A stretch of DNA of 64,000 bases from Helichrysum umbraculigerum (taxonomy: Eukaryota > Streptophyta > Magnoliopsida > Asterales > Asteraceae), in contig CATIUR010000001.1 in the NCBI GenBank assembly GCA_949592205.1, positions 212,976,250 through 213,040,249 on the forward strand, read 5' to 3'. The first letter of the stretch is position 1, and every line of letters starts with the position of its first letter. A program made the translations under genes and the position numbers. The notes beneath the pieces are model-generated. The model did no database searches. It was not told the origin of the DNA and saw nothing but the letters and a program-made list of their open reading frames with translations. Positions 47,750 to 58,340 of this stretch are shown here, piece by piece.

Positions 47750-48232
47750 TTACCAATCATCCATGTTTTTTTTTTGAACAAAACCAATCATCCATGTAAA
47801 GATGCACTATTGTTTACTAGCACAGCACTACTGTTTTTTTTTTTTTTTTTTTTTTTTGAAAAAATTAAAATAATAAATAAAAACCGATTGCAATGCATCA
47901 TGAGCAAAGGACTGATTTTTATAAATCATTAATCTTTAATTCTTATAAACCTTTTTTACATTCCTTGTGAACCTCGCCTTTTAACACCTACCGTCACCAG
48001 CAACACACAGTGTCACAGGAACTAAAATTTGAAAACCAAAAGTGAAAAACCATTTACGTTGGTCCATGAAACAAACGGTAGTATTATACTCTTGCCAATT
48101 TTTGACTTATCAAACCATGACCACATCAACCAAACTTACTACAGTATATTTCAAGATTATATGTCCTTTTTATTTATTTACTTTTCCATTCTAAACTAAA
48201 CTTCCCACCAATTCCTTGAAATACTTGTTTAT

Positions 48233-48493
48233 TTACTTGATAACCCATATGTCAAAGTTTTCAAAAGATACATTCTTTGTAATAGTGCAGTGTATGGTAT
48301 TTTCCTGTGAAAACAACATGTCAGTTTTTTGGTTGTAATTATGTATTGACAAAGCTAATAGTGGTGTTCTTACCTTCTCATCAGGAAGAACAAGGTCAGT
48401 ACTCAAGTATGTTCCATATCTATTGTGGACATCCCATTTGCGGGATATCATTACCAGGATGGGACCATCAAGACCTTCGTGTAGCTGGTCAAG
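48233..48493 (-). pseudogene. Fragment of an RPA1/DUF223-like OB-fold protein, two exon pieces
   Basis: The minus strand 48493-48374 encodes DQLHEGLDGPILVMISRKWD and STDLVLPDEK, ending exactly at a donor (GAGAAG|GTAAGA). After an intron with acceptor TTGTTTTCACAG, 48304-48233 continues in phase with ENTIHCTITKNVSFENF and a stop. 'R.WDVHN..G.YLSTDLVL.DE...TIHCT' is the N-terminal OB fold of plant replication protein A 70-kDa paralogues, which bind single-stranded DNA. The rest of the gene is absent and the frame is closed upstream of 48493, so this is a captured or decayed piece. Confidence 0.65.
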
Positions 48494-49366
48494 CTAAATG
48501 TGAGGGCTTCCTTTGGCTGTTGTATTTGAGGAAGTTTACCCATTTGAAGAGTGAAGTTTGTGTACAAAATATGTTTGTCGATGAATTGTGAGTATTATAA
48601 AGTGAAGTGTTAAGGTCAGTTCATGGCCTCGTATTACTATTTAGATTAGATTAGATTGTTGATATTGATTGTTGGTGATATTAATTACCATAATATGAAT
48701 TAATAAGAAACCGAAGGAATGGGAAAGCATCACCATTAACTGTGGGTTTAAGGCAGGTTAATGTATGAATATGAAGGGATGAATTTTTCAATAGCAATAC
48801 TTGGTGTTGTTATATTATCGGCCAGTAACCATCACAACAATTAATACTATCATTTAACACAATCATCATATCATATGAATAAATGAAAGAAATGAAGTAT
48901 TCCATCACGCAAGAAGATGAAAGAAGTCGGAGTGTTAATTGGGCTCACATGATACTCAACGAGTCAACGGGTTACCATTATACGGAGTAGCAATTAAGAC
49001 CAGCATTTAATCATTATTAACACGGATAATGATGATGAGGCTAAAACCATTCTTGAATGCCATTATTAAATGCATGAAACTCAACTTTTAGATATATTGA
49101 TTAGATTAAGTATTTCTTTTTTCATATGCTAATGCTACTATCAGAACTTTCCTAGTAAGTATTAGTTAATGTTAAGTCATATTAGTTATTTAATTTAATT
49201 TTCTATTATAATGATAAATTGTATTGTATAATTATGCGCTAATTATATATCGTGTTTGTGGACAATGCGTTACTTTAATTGCGCACGGGTTTCACAAAAT
49301 TATTTTACTTTATACAATTCGTGTATATATACGAGTTTAAATAAAAGAAAACTCATGATATCAGAA
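48494..49366. other. Intergenic, no gene seen
   Basis: AT-rich DNA. At 49240-49310 'gtgtttgtggacaatgcg...gcgcacgggtttcac' resembles a decayed Helitron end, not strong enough to call. Confidence 0.5.
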
Positions 49367-50637
49367 TCTATTAAAATACTTCAATTTTATAAAAGTTCCA
49401 ATTAACCAATCAATATTGTCCAATTCATAGTCCAAATTCATTTTTTGTTTGATCAATTTAATTTTACACTTCAATAAATAGATGTGTATAATTATTTTAT
49501 TATGCTCTAATAACCCTAATATATACGTACGCTATAATAAGATGTGCAAAAAGTAAGGGTAAACCATCATATGACCAGAAACACATATTTGTAATAATTA
49601 TGATTTTTAAATTGCACGTTTTGTGTCTGTGAACAATAAATTTAAAACGAGAATAGTAGTCTATTTAAAATTGTCTTCAATGATATCCGAAGTGTCTCCA
49701 TCTTCTCTTTTTGCTTTAGCTGTAAACATCGTTAAAAATATTTGTTACTACATCTTGAACATACTAAAATCTAATTGTTATTCTTTTTACATAATTATAT
49801 CATTTGGAACCACTGTATATCATCATAAAAGATAAAATCGAAGTAAGCTTTTGCAATTAATACTTAAATTTTGAACTGATTTATACATATATTATTATGT
49901 GAATGCCATAGTATTATTGACTTTTGCCCTTATGAACGTATGAAGTTGTTTGTCGCTAACAACTTAATTAGTATAGTCTGAGAATATCGTATGCGAAATT
50001 CAATATTGTGATTAGAAAGAGTTGAGAAAAAATATTTAATTGGCGTCTCGGTATCGAATATAATATGGCACCATGCCACCATATATGTATTTTGGAATTG
50101 GAAATATGTATTTGCTTTCAATGCTAGAAACGTATAATAAAATATAGTCAATGTAAATATCTACTAAAAATCAGGTAAATTTATATATAATTTAATTAAT
50201 GATGTTGAATATAAAAATATTATTATAATATCAGTCACTTATTATTGATGACAAAGAACTTTATATAAAATACCAAGATATCATATAATAAAGTCATCTA
50301 TTAACCAATCATATTTTCTCTATTTTACACATTTACTTAAATTAAAAAATAACTTAACTAATAAAGGGTATAATTAACGTCCTATGTTTTTAATTCTTTT
50401 TTTTTATTGTTAATAAGATAAGGTTTTCTAAACATGCAGTCAAATTTTATGATAGCTTACCATCAAAGTTTTTCTTCTATCAAATATACTAAGTTTATAA
50501 TTTAACTAATCGTTAACTGTGCTGAAAGTGTCATCATTAATAAACACAAATACAAACGTTAATTCTTAATATAACAATTCTTCATATCATTATGTTTGCA
50601 TTAAACACCCGTGTTTGTACACGGGTTTAGAACCTAG
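49367..50637 (+). mobile_element. Non-autonomous Helitron (3' end clear, 5' end tentative)
   Basis: The 3' end is CTAG (50634-50637) followed by T, seven bases after a perfect 8-bp hairpin ACCCGTGT-TTGT-ACACGGGT (50607-50626). This is the classic Helitron terminus. The 5' end is proposed at TCTATTAAAATAC (49367), preceded by A, which would give an A/T insertion site. There is no Rep/helicase ORF. Confidence 0.6.
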
Positions 50638-50660
50638 TTAATATATATATATATATATAT

Positions 50661-51271
50661 AGTGGAATGATCCAGAGGGAAGTGCATTTTTTGGAGGAAT
50701 GGAGGAATCGTTAGTATGCATCAGGAAGCATATTACCTTCACTCATACAAATCTCAAAAAAAACAAACTGAAATTTAGTAAATATTATTCAGAATCGATG
50801 CTATGAATGTTAAGCTTCCTTGATAAATTCTTTCTTCAAGTTATAGCATCGATTTATGAATATTAAATCCAAATCCGTTAATATGCATCGCGATGCATAT
50901 TAGTTAATATGCATTGTGATGCATATTAACAATAAAAATATCTTTCAAATAATGTGAAGTTTTAATATGCATCGCGATGCATATTAGTTAATATGCATCG
51001 CGATGCATATTAGTTAATATGCATCACACTGCATATTAACAATTTATTAAATAAATATTCATCAATTAATGTTATGACTTAAAAATGAAATTCATTCATT
51101 AAAATATTCTTTATAGCATCGGTTTTGATTACTATTTACCAATAAAAATAATTTTTTGTTGACGTTTTGATTGATAATTGTAATATGTTTCTTGATACAT
51201 ACTAACGCTTTGCTTCTTAATGCATACTAACGCTTCCCCCCTCCCCTCAAAAAGCACTTTCATCTTGATCA

Positions 51272-51278
<7 letters not shown>
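50661..51278. mobile_element. MITE with a central palindrome array, flanked by TA microsatellites
   Basis: The ends AGTGGAATGATCCAGAGGGA and (reverse) AGGGTAGTGATCAAGATGAA are imperfect inverted repeats that go on for about 40 bp. Both sides run into TA repeats (50641-50660; 51279-51366), so the target duplication cannot be read. The centre holds five copies of a palindrome (50879-51038). Confidence 0.65.
50879..51038. repeat. Five palindromes with core ATATGCATCGCGATGCATAT, 26-bp period
   Basis: 24-bp palindromes start at 50879, 50905, 50963, 50989 and 51015. Three are perfect; two have changed centres (GCATTGTGATGC, GCATCACACTGC). Step size is 26 bp inside each run. Confidence 0.95.

Positions 51279-51366
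<88 letters not shown>
51279..51366. repeat. TA microsatellite
   Basis: An uninterrupted TA run of about 85 bp. Confidence 0.95.
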
Positions 51367-51370
<4 letters not shown>

Positions 51371-51711
51371 AGATATTAATATATATAATATAATTTCTGA
51401 AAGAATAAGAAGCTTTAACCATATTTGTATAGATTTCGCTACAAAAATCATTCTTTTGCATGCCAGCCCTGTTGTTATAGTATTTCTAATAACGATGTTC
51501 ATCGTTCATTGAACATGATTTTATACGGTAATACATTGATTTATTTGATTAGAAGGCATATTATATATCGATATTTTATGTTTTGTGAATCAATTAGTGT
51601 AAACTCGGATTTGAAAGATAGTAACTTTATTAAACAAACAAATCATGAAGAGAAACAGAAAACGAGAAATAGAAATGACTTTATTGTCTAGTCATTAGAA
51701 TTAATTATGCA

Positions 51712-52064
51712 TTAATTAGTTACAGTTTTACAAGGCATTAGGCATCGACAAACCCAAAAACTCTTGCATACTCCGCTAGCTCCTATACTGAACTTAGCTT
51801 TACATGTGTTATTACATGTATTATTGTTACAAAATCCGGTTATTAACCTCAAGTCTTTATGGCATATCGGGATTCCTTCATTTGTCTCTATTTCTCTCCC
51901 TGTAATTAACCAAACACGATAAAGACTTATTAATGTTTTACACTATGATTGTTTGATGTTTTATATGACAAAACAAAAATAAACAATGTTTGTAGGGTAA
52001 GAAAAATACCATTAGCAAAGGAGCTCAAAAGCACGATGATGGCAAATGTAGAGATGATCTTCAT
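51712..52064 (-). CDS. Defensin-like cysteine-rich peptide, two exons (80 aa)
   Basis: Exon 1 is 52010-52064 (ATG at 52064, donor AATG|GTATTT). The intron is 51900-52009 (acceptor GTTAATTACAG). Exon 2 is 51712-51899. Exon 1 encodes a signal peptide (MKIISTFAIIVLLSSFAN). Exon 2 encodes a mature peptide with eight cysteines at 31, 42, 47, 51, 63, 69, 71 and 75. The CxxxC (47-51) and CxC (69-71) pattern fits the CS-alpha-beta fold of plant defensin-like (DEFL/LCR) peptides. A phase-1 intron at the end of the signal peptide is the standard DEFL gene structure. A TATA box (52117-52123) lies 53 bp upstream. It is probably secreted, for defence or reproductive signalling; which of these cannot be told. 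Confidence 0.88.
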
Positions 52065-52116
52065 TCTGGATTGTAAAATGTGATCGAATATGTACGTTTG
52101 ACGTAGTGAGGATGGA

Positions 52117-52123
52117 ATTTATA
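52117..52123 (-). promoter_or_regulatory. TATA box of the defensin-like gene
   Basis: The minus strand reads CCTATAAATTCC, 53 bp before the ATG, leaving a short leader. Confidence 0.75.
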
Positions 52124-52579
52124 GGCATGTAAAGTTGTAAACCATTAAATGTAGAGTTGGAAAAAATAATAAACAATTAAACTTCAATTTCCAAAACAAT
52201 GTATATTGGTAAATGTCTAATGAATTAACTACTTTACACATATTTTAAAATTTGACTAAATTTAGATGCGTTATATCCAATTAAAGTAACAGAAATGACA
52301 TGTAACTATTTTTTAAAGGGCTTTTATAACTTGTACCAGGGCACATGTTATTGTATATTAAATGATATCCAGATTCTTCTTGGAACTATTAATTGTCATT
52401 TAGTGAATTTAATTTCTATGTTTTTCTCTTATCTCTTTTTTTTGTCTGTCTTTTGCCCGTCTGCATACCCCCATTTTTTTCCCATGTACCTTCTTGATCA
52501 AAAAGTAATAAAACATGCATTTCCTGGTCGGTATTTAAATAATTAAAAAAGTAACAAACCGAGTGAAAACATTAATCTA
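52124..52579. other. Intergenic, no gene seen
   Basis: Promoter-side DNA of the defensin-like gene and then AT-rich filler. No other feature supported. Confidence 0.55.
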
Positions 52580-53733
52580 ATATTTTAAAGATAATGTTGC
52601 AACAATAAGATTACATCTCTAACTTTTCCTGCAAAATATAGGATTTGAATCTTCATTTCCCGCATCGATATTTTTTTCTTCAAAGCAAGTTGTGAAACGA
52701 GATTGTGATTGTTCGAAGTCGCTTTTTCCTCACAAGTACTAGCATTGTTCGAAGTCTTCCATTCGTTTTTGAACGCGGAGGGCATTGAACCAAATCAGTT
52801 GAGAGATGAACGCTTTCAACATTATTCAAAGTTGACGTATCCATCGAATTTGGTTCCACTGTCACGTCAAACTAAACGTCTTCTCGTTTCCACCGTGAAA
52901 GCCAATAAGTAAAAGGTATTTCAAAGCAACCCTCAGATGTAGACAATAAGACATGATTATGCTCGAAAACAAACCGAGTGACTTGCCATTCCTCCGGAAA
53001 TTTTTTGTTAATTCTTCTTAAAGTTATGCGCATATGGGCCTTGCATTCACACCGTGTAGAACCTCGATTTCTTTGTTGTTTCGAGCAATTCACCAGTTTA
53101 ACATCCAGTTTTACTTCACAATGACAAAAAAAATCACGCCTATTTATTTGCCCATGCATTCTTGTTCACAAATCTTCCTTTTCGAACCGAAAACCCGTTA
53201 ATTCTTGCATAATTTTGATAGTAAACAAATGATTTTTCTTCACTAAGAAAGCATTGACCCACAAATGGTTTATCAATATGTGTTTCAATTTTTTGCTTAT
53301 TTTCATGGGTCACTGTTTCTTCATGTTGACTAATAATAGGAAGGGTTAATAGACAATTTCGTTACTGTACTTTTCGAAAAAGTTCAATTTAGTTACCGAA
53401 CTTTTATTTGGTTCAATTGAATTACTGAACTTACAAAACCGGTTTACAAGTGTAAAATCCTCGTTTTTTATTCCAAAAAAATGAAAGTTCGATAACGAAA
53501 TTGAACATTTTCGTAAACTACAGTAACTAATATGTGTATGATTAGAAACTTGAGTAACAATTTGATCAATTATTTAAATGTTCAGTAATTCAATTGAACC
53601 AAATAAAAGTTCGGTAACTAAATTGAACTTTTTCGAAAAGTACAGTAACGAAATTGTCTATTAACCCTAATAGGAACCTCATTTAAATCAAGAAACATTG
53701 TTCCATTCATCTTTGTCTTAATGGGTGAGGTTC
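52580..53733 (-). pseudogene. FAR1/FHY3-like gene relic, with MITE insertions
   Basis: Read on minus, the remains start near MNGTMFLDLNE at about 53711, right at the edge of one MITE, and are cut again by the MITE at 53343-53667. Next come FVGQCFLSEEKSFVYYQNYA and RINGFSVRKGRF, then (after a stop) FFCHCEVKL, QQRNRGSTRCECKAHMRI and EEWQVTRFVFEHNHVLLST. This is the FAR1 zinc-binding DNA-binding domain (C...C...HNH spacing). The text then jumps to a FAR1-like C-terminal stretch (TDLVQCPPRSKTNGR), so the MULE-type core and SWIM domain are deleted. Functional members are transcription factors derived from Mutator transposases. Confidence 0.8.
53343..53667. mobile_element. MULE-type MITE with 88-bp perfect inverted repeats (325 bp)
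   Basis: Arms 53343-53430 and 53580-53667 are exact reverse complements, beginning GGGTTAATAGACAATTTCGT. A perfect 9-bp duplication TAATAGGAA flanks it (53334-53342, 53668-53676). It split the FAR1-like relic. Confidence 0.95.
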
Positions 53734-54327
53734 AAATTATAATGGAATTTTTGGTGATAATGGAGGAACCAACTAGAACGTGCCACATGTCACAAAGCCC
53801 ACTTTCCTCCATGTTTTTTAAACTTAAATATCTCCGAAACGGTAAGTCGAAAAATCATAAAAATTGCACCATAAAATCAGCATTTTTTTCTCTTCGATTT
53901 GCCATTTCACAAGGTATACTTTCGACGAACTTTTTTTTTTGTTTTACAAAATTAGTAACACGTGTGTTACTAGCTGTTAACACATGTGTTACTCGCTGCT
54001 AACACATGTGTTATTAGCCTGTAACACATGTGTTACCAGCGTATAGCACATGTGTTACCAGCTTCTAACACATGTGTTACTCGGTTTCAAAACCCACCAA
54101 AAAATGGGGGAAAAAAGGTTCGTCAAAAGTATACCTTGTCACATCTCTAATCGAAGAGAATAAAACGCTGATTTTTATGGTGCAATTTTTATAATTTTTC
54201 GACTTACCGTATCAGAGATATTTAATTTTTAAAAAGTTGGAGGAGAGAGAGTAAAGTGACACGTGGCTCATTCATATTAGAAACCTTATTCTCACCAAAA
54301 GTTGATGTACTCATTTGAACCTTACTC
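53723..54327. mobile_element. MULE-type MITE (605 bp) with a palindrome array
   Basis: A perfect 10-bp duplication TTGTCTTAAT flanks it (53713-53722, 54328-54337). The arms, about 230 bp and imperfect, begin GGGTGAGGTTCAAAT and GAGTAAGGTTCAAAT. It landed at the start codon region of the FAR1-like relic. The middle contains six palindromes (53955-54080). Confidence 0.9.
53955..54080. repeat. Six TAACACATGTGTTA palindromes at a 22-bp period
   Basis: Units start at 53956, 53978, 54000, 54022, 54044 and 54066, exactly 22 bp apart. Four are perfect; the first has ACGT in the centre and the fifth has TAGCAC in the left arm. Linkers are ACTAGCTG-like. Confidence 0.96.
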
Positions 54328-54337
54328 TTGTCTTAAT

Positions 54338-56374
54338 ATGTAAAACTTACGTTGAAATGTTAACATATAATAACTTTTGGAGAAAATTGCTCGTTTTGTC
54401 CCTATGTTTGTCCAACAAATCACGTCCCATCCTTGAATTCACGAAATGCCACCAGTGATCCCTATATTTGTCATTTTCACTCGCTAGTTGTTCCTCTTAA
54501 CATATTTCGTTAGTTTTCTCCGTTAAGTCATGTGAAATGACCAAAATACCCTTATCTTCTTTAACAAACCTTAACCCTAATTCTCATCTGGTCATTGGTT
54601 CTTTCTTCTTAAAAAACTTACGCATAGAATCCTTTTAGGATACATACACCTTTTAAACAAACCCAAAGTTACTTAGAATTATACACAAATGGATTTGTTG
54701 TTCCTCTGTTCCAAACACAATTAATCCCTTATTACTTAAATTCTTGCAAATCAAAACCAATAAACCAAATTAAAAAATCACCAAATACCAAATCAATATA
54801 ACAACATACACATAATAAATATCGATTTGGTGGGTATCATTTAATATACGCTAACATGTGATTTGTCCGGCCTTTAATGGTGGGTTGGTGGTAGGTGGGG
54901 TTGGGGGAAGAAGAAGGTAGGAGGAGGAAGAAAAGAAAGTGAAGGGGCTAAAATGTAAAAATTGAAATAGTGAAAGGGGTGTGGGGTGAAATTTTTTGTT
55001 ATGTCTTTTTTTTGTTAACTTTAACCTCTATTTTTCAAACTAATTACAAAAATGTCGTCCCTTATAACCATTGATCCAAACCAAAGGATGATCCAATGGT
55101 CACAATTATATCTTCTTCTCCTTCTACTCAAATACCCCATTCTCCTATGATCCTCCACTAAAAATAAAACATAAATAGTTTTGTTATGTGTTGGAATGTT
55201 ATTTAATCTACGGAAGCTAGCTTCCTATTCTTGCTTCATCTCTTTCTAATTTAATGGGCTCTAACTAGATGAACAACCAAATGAATTAGTAAGAGTGCAT
55301 GTTTTTGTAGTTTCAAATCAAAAAACAAAATGTTTAACTATTTATTTGTTTGATATGATTTTGTTTAAATAAAAAATGGCCCACCAAATTCCCCATGCAA
55401 CATTTGATGGCAATTGAATGTTTAATCCCATTGATCTCCAACACATATTCAACCGTAATGGGAGTTGCATACATTCAATCTCCAGCATTACATATACTCT
55501 CATTGTCAATTTGTTTTCTATACATCATCTTGTTATCACACTTGTCCTCGGTGTTTTGTAAATCTCGTTTCTTGTTGTCATCTAGACTTTCAGGTTGCTT
55601 TTCCGACTTTCAAAGAAAAAAAAAAGTTGTTATCGAATTACTTTGGAATATTGAAAAAAGTTCACATCTTTTGATTGATTTGTAGCTTCAGTTTCCAATT
55701 TTTCAGATATATACACTTCTAGAGTCGATATTCAATAATTAAGTGACACACCTTTTTAGAGTGTATGTTAATCCCACAATCCATATAAAATATAAAAGCA
55801 TTATGACCACCATCCAACACAAAGCTCAATCTTTTACATCCAAGTTCTACTCTTTTACACATTTGGTTAACCAATGAATCATAATATCTAGATTTCTTCA
55901 TAATTTGACTTAAAAAAACAAAAAGTTCATATGACTAGTACCTATTTCATATATTGGATAAAGCTTCATTGTCGTACTGTATTATGTAGGCATCTCTACC
56001 TCTTACTTTCATATATATTGGCTTCTTATCTAGAAAACCAAGCTTGCATTTTTGCAAATTGATGTAGGCAATTATCATTTACTCTTCGATCTCCCTTAAC
56101 ATTTAAACAAGCGTCAAGTGGCTCCCAACTCGGACATCACATCGTCGTTAACAGCTCTCCCTACGAGTCGTGTTGGTGTGTGTGTAGCATTACCTGTAAT
56201 TATGTCATAAGGTTCTGTGCTGATGTGGTTCTTTATGAAAAAGACATGTATATATGTGTGTGTATAAATGAAACATGAGGTTACTTTCCATTTATTAGTT
56301 ATTAATTCTTAATCCAAAATGCTTTATTAAATATATAGACATATGTGTTACCTAAAACAAAATTTCATGTTTTA
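54338..56374. other. Intergenic, no gene seen
   Basis: AT-rich DNA. Open frames around 55395-55685 have no recognisable motif. It may include the decayed 3' flank of the F-box/LRR relic. Confidence 0.5.
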
Positions 56375-58025
56375 CTAGGTATCAAAGTTCAAAACCCGTG
56401 AAGTCAAACAACCATCAAGTATTTTATACTGGAATGGTGTAAATACAATAAATGAGACAATTGCTAAGGCGGCACTTGAGGAACTATTTTGCAGATACTT
56501 TGTTGTGTGACTCTCTGTTAGCTCTTTCCCTAGTTCCAAATGAGACATGTCGGTTCTAAGATTAGTTTTCTTCTGCTCCAACAACTCCTGTAATATAGAC
56601 ATAAGGTTATGTGTTGATGCAACATCTGTGTTGATGCAGCATCCATGTCTGCTATTATATCCTACAGCATTTTTAGAAAATCATAAAAACAATACAAATA
56701 TATTTATATGCGCACACACACAAAACATAGCAGTCCTCTCCATTTATGATCATAAAGTCCTAATTAAGTGCTCTTAGGGATACAAATTTACACTAGACTA
56801 GATATAGACATATTGTTTAAACAAACATCCTCTAAAGTTTTTCCACAGCGTGATAAATGCATGATGTCATCAGAATAAGGCTGGCCATCGACGTCAGATT
56901 CTTTTATTTTAAATGTAATCTCAGAGGCGCAATTTAACATGCATATTACTTGCAAGAATCTATGATAAATACCATGTGTGAGATAATCGTGAAGGCAGTA
57001 CTTCAATAACCATCAAGGAGATAGTTTAGGACTTCAGTAGACATAGTTAGTTTCTTGTTTGGAAGAGCAAACCAATATGAATTTCTGGGTATATCTTCAA
57101 ACTCTTTAACTTAGCAAATGGAGAGGTTTGATTTGAGATTAGTTCCACGGATGAAGAAAGAAGTTACAAAAAGTTACACACAACTACAAATTATATACAT
57201 GATGTAGAAACATCTAATGCAATATTCATTATATAAATGTAAGCAACATATATCTATGGATTGTTAAATCATCTCTAACACAGTTTTTAGGTGACTTTTG
57301 CATAGAAACATAACAAGGTAGAGTCCCTTCCCTATAATGTGTTTCTTTATACAAACCATGACCAACTTGAAGTATCAAGGCATGTTCAAGCACCAGTAAG
57401 TTAATTAATATATACAAAATATAAAAGACCTGAATACATTATGAATTTTTAGATACCTTTGTTTTTCAAAAGATGTACTACTTAGGGGGAAACATCTACG
57501 GTGTTTTGTGTAACTTGAATTGAGATCCTTCACCATCTTCATTGTTTTTACAAGCATATAAATTTGATTATATAAAGGGGATCATTACTAGAATCCTTAA
57601 CTACATATGAAAAAATAGGGAACCATAATTATAACACCGCATTTGTAAGAAACTAATTAGAGCACTTGAACGGATGTACTTGAAAATGCTCACAGAATAT
57701 CTATTAAAAAACGATAACTTGTACTTATGTGCATCATAATAAGTCTCTACCAGTTAATACGATAGTTAGAATGTCATTAAAATCAAAGACTTCATATAAG
57801 ATTGGTCAAATGAACTAATAATATTTCTTTGACTTTATTTATAATTTTCAGAATTAAAATAGCTTTTTCGCTATTTAAACAAAGAAAGTAGTGCAAACAA
57901 TACCTGAATGATTTCCAAATTAAGTGTAAGAAATTTGACATTGTGGAGCTGTTGAAGTTGACCAAGAATTAGAGAACCAGTTCCATCCGCTGGCATGGAA
58001 ATACATAGACCCGTCTTCTCTAAAT
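56375..58025 (-). pseudogene. C-terminal relic of an F-box/LRR-type protein gene
   Basis: Pieces on the minus strand are in order. 58022-57904: SMPADGTGSLILGQLQQLHNVKFLTLNLEIIQ, between an acceptor (TTTCTAATTTAG) and a donor (CAG|GTATTG). About 57160-57030: LLSSSVELISNQTSPFAKLK and SLKIYPEIH, then STEVLNYLLDG. 56602-56375: LMSILQELLEQKKTNL and MSHLELGKELTESHTTK. These fit the LRR part and C-terminal tail of a large plant F-box/LRR family as I remember it (for example '...ELISHQPSPFANLKSLKIYP...'). The N-terminal F-box is missing; LTR H begins 85 bp upstream. Stops and frame changes occur between pieces. Confidence 0.65.
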
Positions 58026-58340
58026 TAGAAAGGAAAGAATATGTGAAGAAAAACAAAGAACAACCTCCTTTAAAGATAAAGGAGGTAAGGTCAGGTGCAA
58101 AAATCTAATTATAACACCCCATTTCTAGAACCATTTTTTTTTTTTATATATATACACCGAAAGCGCAAGTCCAACATAACTTATAAATTTACATTACATA
58201 TTGTATAAATAAACTCATACTAATTCAAAATCATAATATATCTAATTTGGGTATTATTTTATTCGAAATACAACTTGGACTCATTCAAAACAAATATCAA
58301 AGTAAACAGGTAGTCAAACATTCCTTCCAGTCAAGCTTCT

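Noticed and set aside
39728..50637. Single 11-kb Helitron from TCTATTTTATAAAAAG to the CTAG at 50637
   Set aside because: A 5' TC start can be found almost anywhere; a nearer start at 49367 is as good, and the large version would contain an intact gene and many MITEs.
51132..51502. Minus-strand ORFs rich in IYIYIY
   Set aside because: Translation of a TA microsatellite. The same applies to 30499-30693 and to the HTHTHT ORF at 61241-61453.
55395..55685. Plus-strand ORF of 96 codons
   Set aside because: Hydrophobic and unstructured, a second frame is also open, and there is no recognisable motif or gene context.
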